Shown piece after piece: positions 62,706 through 64,000 of a stretch of 64,000 bases of DNA. How positions within the stretch are numbered: the stretch's first letter is position 1; each line of letters begins with the position of its first letter. Position numbers and translations under genes: made by a program. The stretch comes from Tangfeifania diversioriginum (lineage in GTDB: Bacteria; Bacteroidota; Bacteroidia; Bacteroidales; Prolixibacteraceae), in assembly GCF_900141875.1 (NCBI RefSeq), contig NZ_FQZE01000003.1, positions 175,608 through 239,607 on the forward strand. The letters run 5' to 3'. Below the pieces are notes generated by a model. That model saw only the letters and a list, made by a program, of their open reading frames with translations, made no database searches and was not told where the DNA came from.

Positions 62706-63714
62706 TTGTATGCCGTGTAAACTCAAAAGAAATTCTTATGAGATACTTACTTCAACTTATCTTCGGATTTTGCATTCTAAGTACTCCGGTGTATGGACAA
62801 ATAATTGACATGCATATGCATGGTTATACTACCAATGAATATTATGGAGGCAATCCAAATCCGGCCAACGGAATAGCTTCACCTGCAACTGTGGAAGAGC
62901 ATCAGCAAAGTATAATCGCGTTAATGGATCAGCATAAGATTCAATATGCTGTGATGAGCGCTTCGTTGGAGGCACTTGAAAATTATACCGCATTGGATAA
63001 GCGGTTTATCACTGCCCACCAGGATCAGGAAGACGGGCTCCTTGAAATATCAAATTTTGAAAAACTTATTCAAGAGGGAAAAATCAAAATTTTTGGGGAA
63101 ATAATGGCCGTTTACAAGGGATTGTCCTTATCTGACTCCATTTATGCGCCTTATTTAAAGATTTGTGAAAAATATGATATCCCTGTGGCTGTGCATACCG
63201 GAACATCACATCCACGATTAGCAAATACCTGCTGTCCAAACTATAGAATTGAGACTGGCAACCCTTTAAATGTGGAAGATGTATTGATTCGCCACCCAAA
63301 TTTGAGGGTTTACCTTATGCATGCAGGCACTGAACATTATCAGAAAACCATAGCCCTGATGTATCAATTTCCAGAGTTGTATGTTGATGTAGGGGCACTT
63401 TTATGGATTGATGATTTTACCAAATATTTTGGCGTTGAATTTTTGAAAGCTGCAAAAGCCACCGGGATGATTGACAGGGTGATGTTTGGGAGCGATCCAA
63501 TGGTTTGGCCGGGAGCAATTACAGCATCGATTAAATTTTTAGAGTCCCTGGATTTCTTAACTGAAGATGACAAACAGAAGATATTTTATTCTAACGCTAA
63601 AACTTTTTTAAATATTCAAGATTAAATACGGCATACAGGCGGTTTGACAAATTGCCGGAACTGTGGGTTATTCAAGTCCCGCAGGTTCTCCAAAACATCT
63701 CATGCCGCCAAACG
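62706..63714 (+). mobile_element. Tenth cassette, beyond the break
   Basis: Starts at GTTGTATGCCGT (62705-62716). The bases ACGGCATACA at 63628-63637 are the exact reverse complement of TGTATGCCGT (62707-62716), the same end rule as in the main array. Downstream DNA resembles site 5 (GCGGT, AATTGCCGG, GTGGGT, ATTC). The left junction lacks a full attC arm, so it was moved here or its neighbour was lost. Confidence 0.65.
62738..63625 (+). CDS. Secreted amidohydrolase-family metal-dependent hydrolase (cassette 10)
   Basis: 295 residues with a signal peptide (RYLLQLIFGFCILSTPVYGQ). The TIM-barrel amidohydrolase-2 fold is shown by IIDMHMHGY near the start (metal-binding HxH), GEIMAVYKGLSL, IPVAVHTGTSHP, LRVYLMHAGTEHY and the C-terminal MFGSDPMVWPG with the last Asp. 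Reaction unknown; decarboxylases and lactonases share the fold. Sole gene of cassette 10. Confidence 0.8.
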   Translation: MRYLLQLIFGFCILSTPVYGQIIDMHMHGYTTNEYYGGNPNPANGIASPATVEEHQQSIIALMDQHKIQYAVMSASLEALENYTALDKRFITAHQDQEDGLLEISNFEKLIQEGKIKIFGEIMAVYKGLSLSDSIYAPYLKICEKYDIPVAVHTGTSHPRLANTCCPNYRIETGNPLNVEDVLIRHPNLRVYLMHAGTEHYQKTIALMYQFPELYVDVGALLWIDDFTKYFGVEFLKAAKATGMIDRVMFGSDPMVWPGAITASIKFLESLDFLTEDDKQKIFYSNAKTFLNIQD

Positions 63715-63722
63715 TTTTCGAA
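63628..63722 (+). repeat. attC-like site at the end of cassette 10
   Basis: Starts with ACGGCATACA, which complements the cassette 10 start over ten bases, and ends at ATGCCGCCAAACGTTTTCGAAC. The left part resembles site 5. The arms pair only weakly (GGCGG with CCGCC), and the AAC of the left box is replaced by AGG, so it is a degenerate or divergent member. About 95 bases long, shorter than the rest. Confidence 0.5.
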
Positions 63723-63740
63723 CAGTAAAAGAGACATAAA

Positions 63741-63905
63741 ATGAGAATTAAACCCATTGAAAAACCAAAAGCAATTTTTTTAAAGCTTGTATATTGGATA
63801 ACGAAAAAGCAATATGGCAAGGTAATTTCACCAATTAAAACAATTTATTCCAGAAGCAGACCCTTGCTGTTCTTTGGAAAAAAAATTATTGACACAGAGA
63901 AAAAA
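63741..63905 (+). pseudogene. Carboxymuconolactone decarboxylase-family gene, interrupted (cassette 11)
   Basis: The first ~55 codons, MRIKPIEKPKAIFLKLVYWI followed by KKQYGKVISPIKTIYSRSRP and GKKIIDTEKK, resemble the N-terminus of CMD-family (AhpD-like) proteins. After that the frame stays open but its translation is unlike the family and is rich in Trp, Lys and Pro. The catalytic CxxC region is not in the window. The gene seems to be cut near 63905 by inserted DNA. Confidence 0.55.
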
Positions 63906-63909
63906 GTAA

Positions 63910-64000
63910 AAAACCACGCCCAGAGGACGTGGCTTTGGGATAACCCCTGGAAGGGGATGAAAATACCTTTACCCTCAGAGAAGGTAAAAGCTTGTTATTT
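63910..64000. other. Hairpin-rich sequence at right edge, possible end of a mobile element
   Basis: Three hairpins in a row: CCACG/CGTGG (63914-63932), CCCC/GGGG (63944-63956) and TACCTT/AAGGTA (63964-63986). Such stacked hairpins occur at ends of IS200/IS605-type elements and in group II introns. The window stops before any transposase or maturase, so the type cannot be named. Confidence 0.4.

Overview
The window comes from a member of the Bacteroidota, most likely a marine or sediment Marinilabiliales/Prolixibacteraceae-type organism. This is inferred from a SusC/SusD pair, a type IX secretion sorting domain, TAnnTTTG-type promoter boxes and the overall gene mix, not from a marker gene. No rRNA, tRNA or CRISPR array was seen.

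The left 45 kb is ordinary chromosome. It starts with the end of citrate synthase, then a nitroreductase, a diacylglycerol kinase-like and a phosphatidate phosphatase-like gene, hydrolases, a ThuA protein, a GH20-like enzyme, a transaldolase-family protein and a 7TM histidine kinase. Next come kdsA with a PIN-domain toxin-antitoxin pair, an SpmA-SpmB fusion, a heme-motif lipoprotein with a DUF6057 membrane protein, a sugar isomerase and SusCD. ilvDBNC follows, preceded by a clear leader-peptide attenuator at 24128-24256. Then come the three-gene transhydrogenase (pntAA-pntAB-pntB), a multi-cluster ferredoxin with a DUF362 protein, and a 12-gene arsenic island (37359-44906). The arsenic island holds arsE, arsF, arsG, arsR, a thioredoxin-like protein, a ProC-like reductase, a COG0701 permease, a split-Soret-type cytochrome, arsC, arsM and acr3, with a promoter/operator in front.

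The most interesting part is 45052-61635. A tyrosine recombinase without an obvious IntI-specific insert is followed by an attI-like region and nine consecutive gene cassettes. Each cassette starts with a GTT-type box (9-10 bases). It ends with the reverse complement of that same box, then a 130-140 bp imperfect palindrome. This is the layout of integron cassettes, whose attC site is assembled from both ends of the same circular cassette. The eight intact palindromes share a fixed mismatch: A opposite C on the top strand, which becomes a G-T wobble on the bottom strand. The bottom strand should therefore fold better, as in attC sites. Cassettes carry a DUF3883 nuclease-like protein, small unknown proteins, a secreted esterase, a DUF3223/HNH-like protein, a five-gene DnaJ-containing set, a 1332-residue secreted T9SS protein, HigBA, a defence-type reverse transcriptase, and MazE with a frameshifted MazF.

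From 61636 the array breaks into degraded DNA with an antisense group II intron maturase fragment. It resumes with at least one more cassette (amidohydrolase, 62706-63714) and the start of another, whose gene is interrupted near 63905 by hairpin-rich sequence at the window edge.
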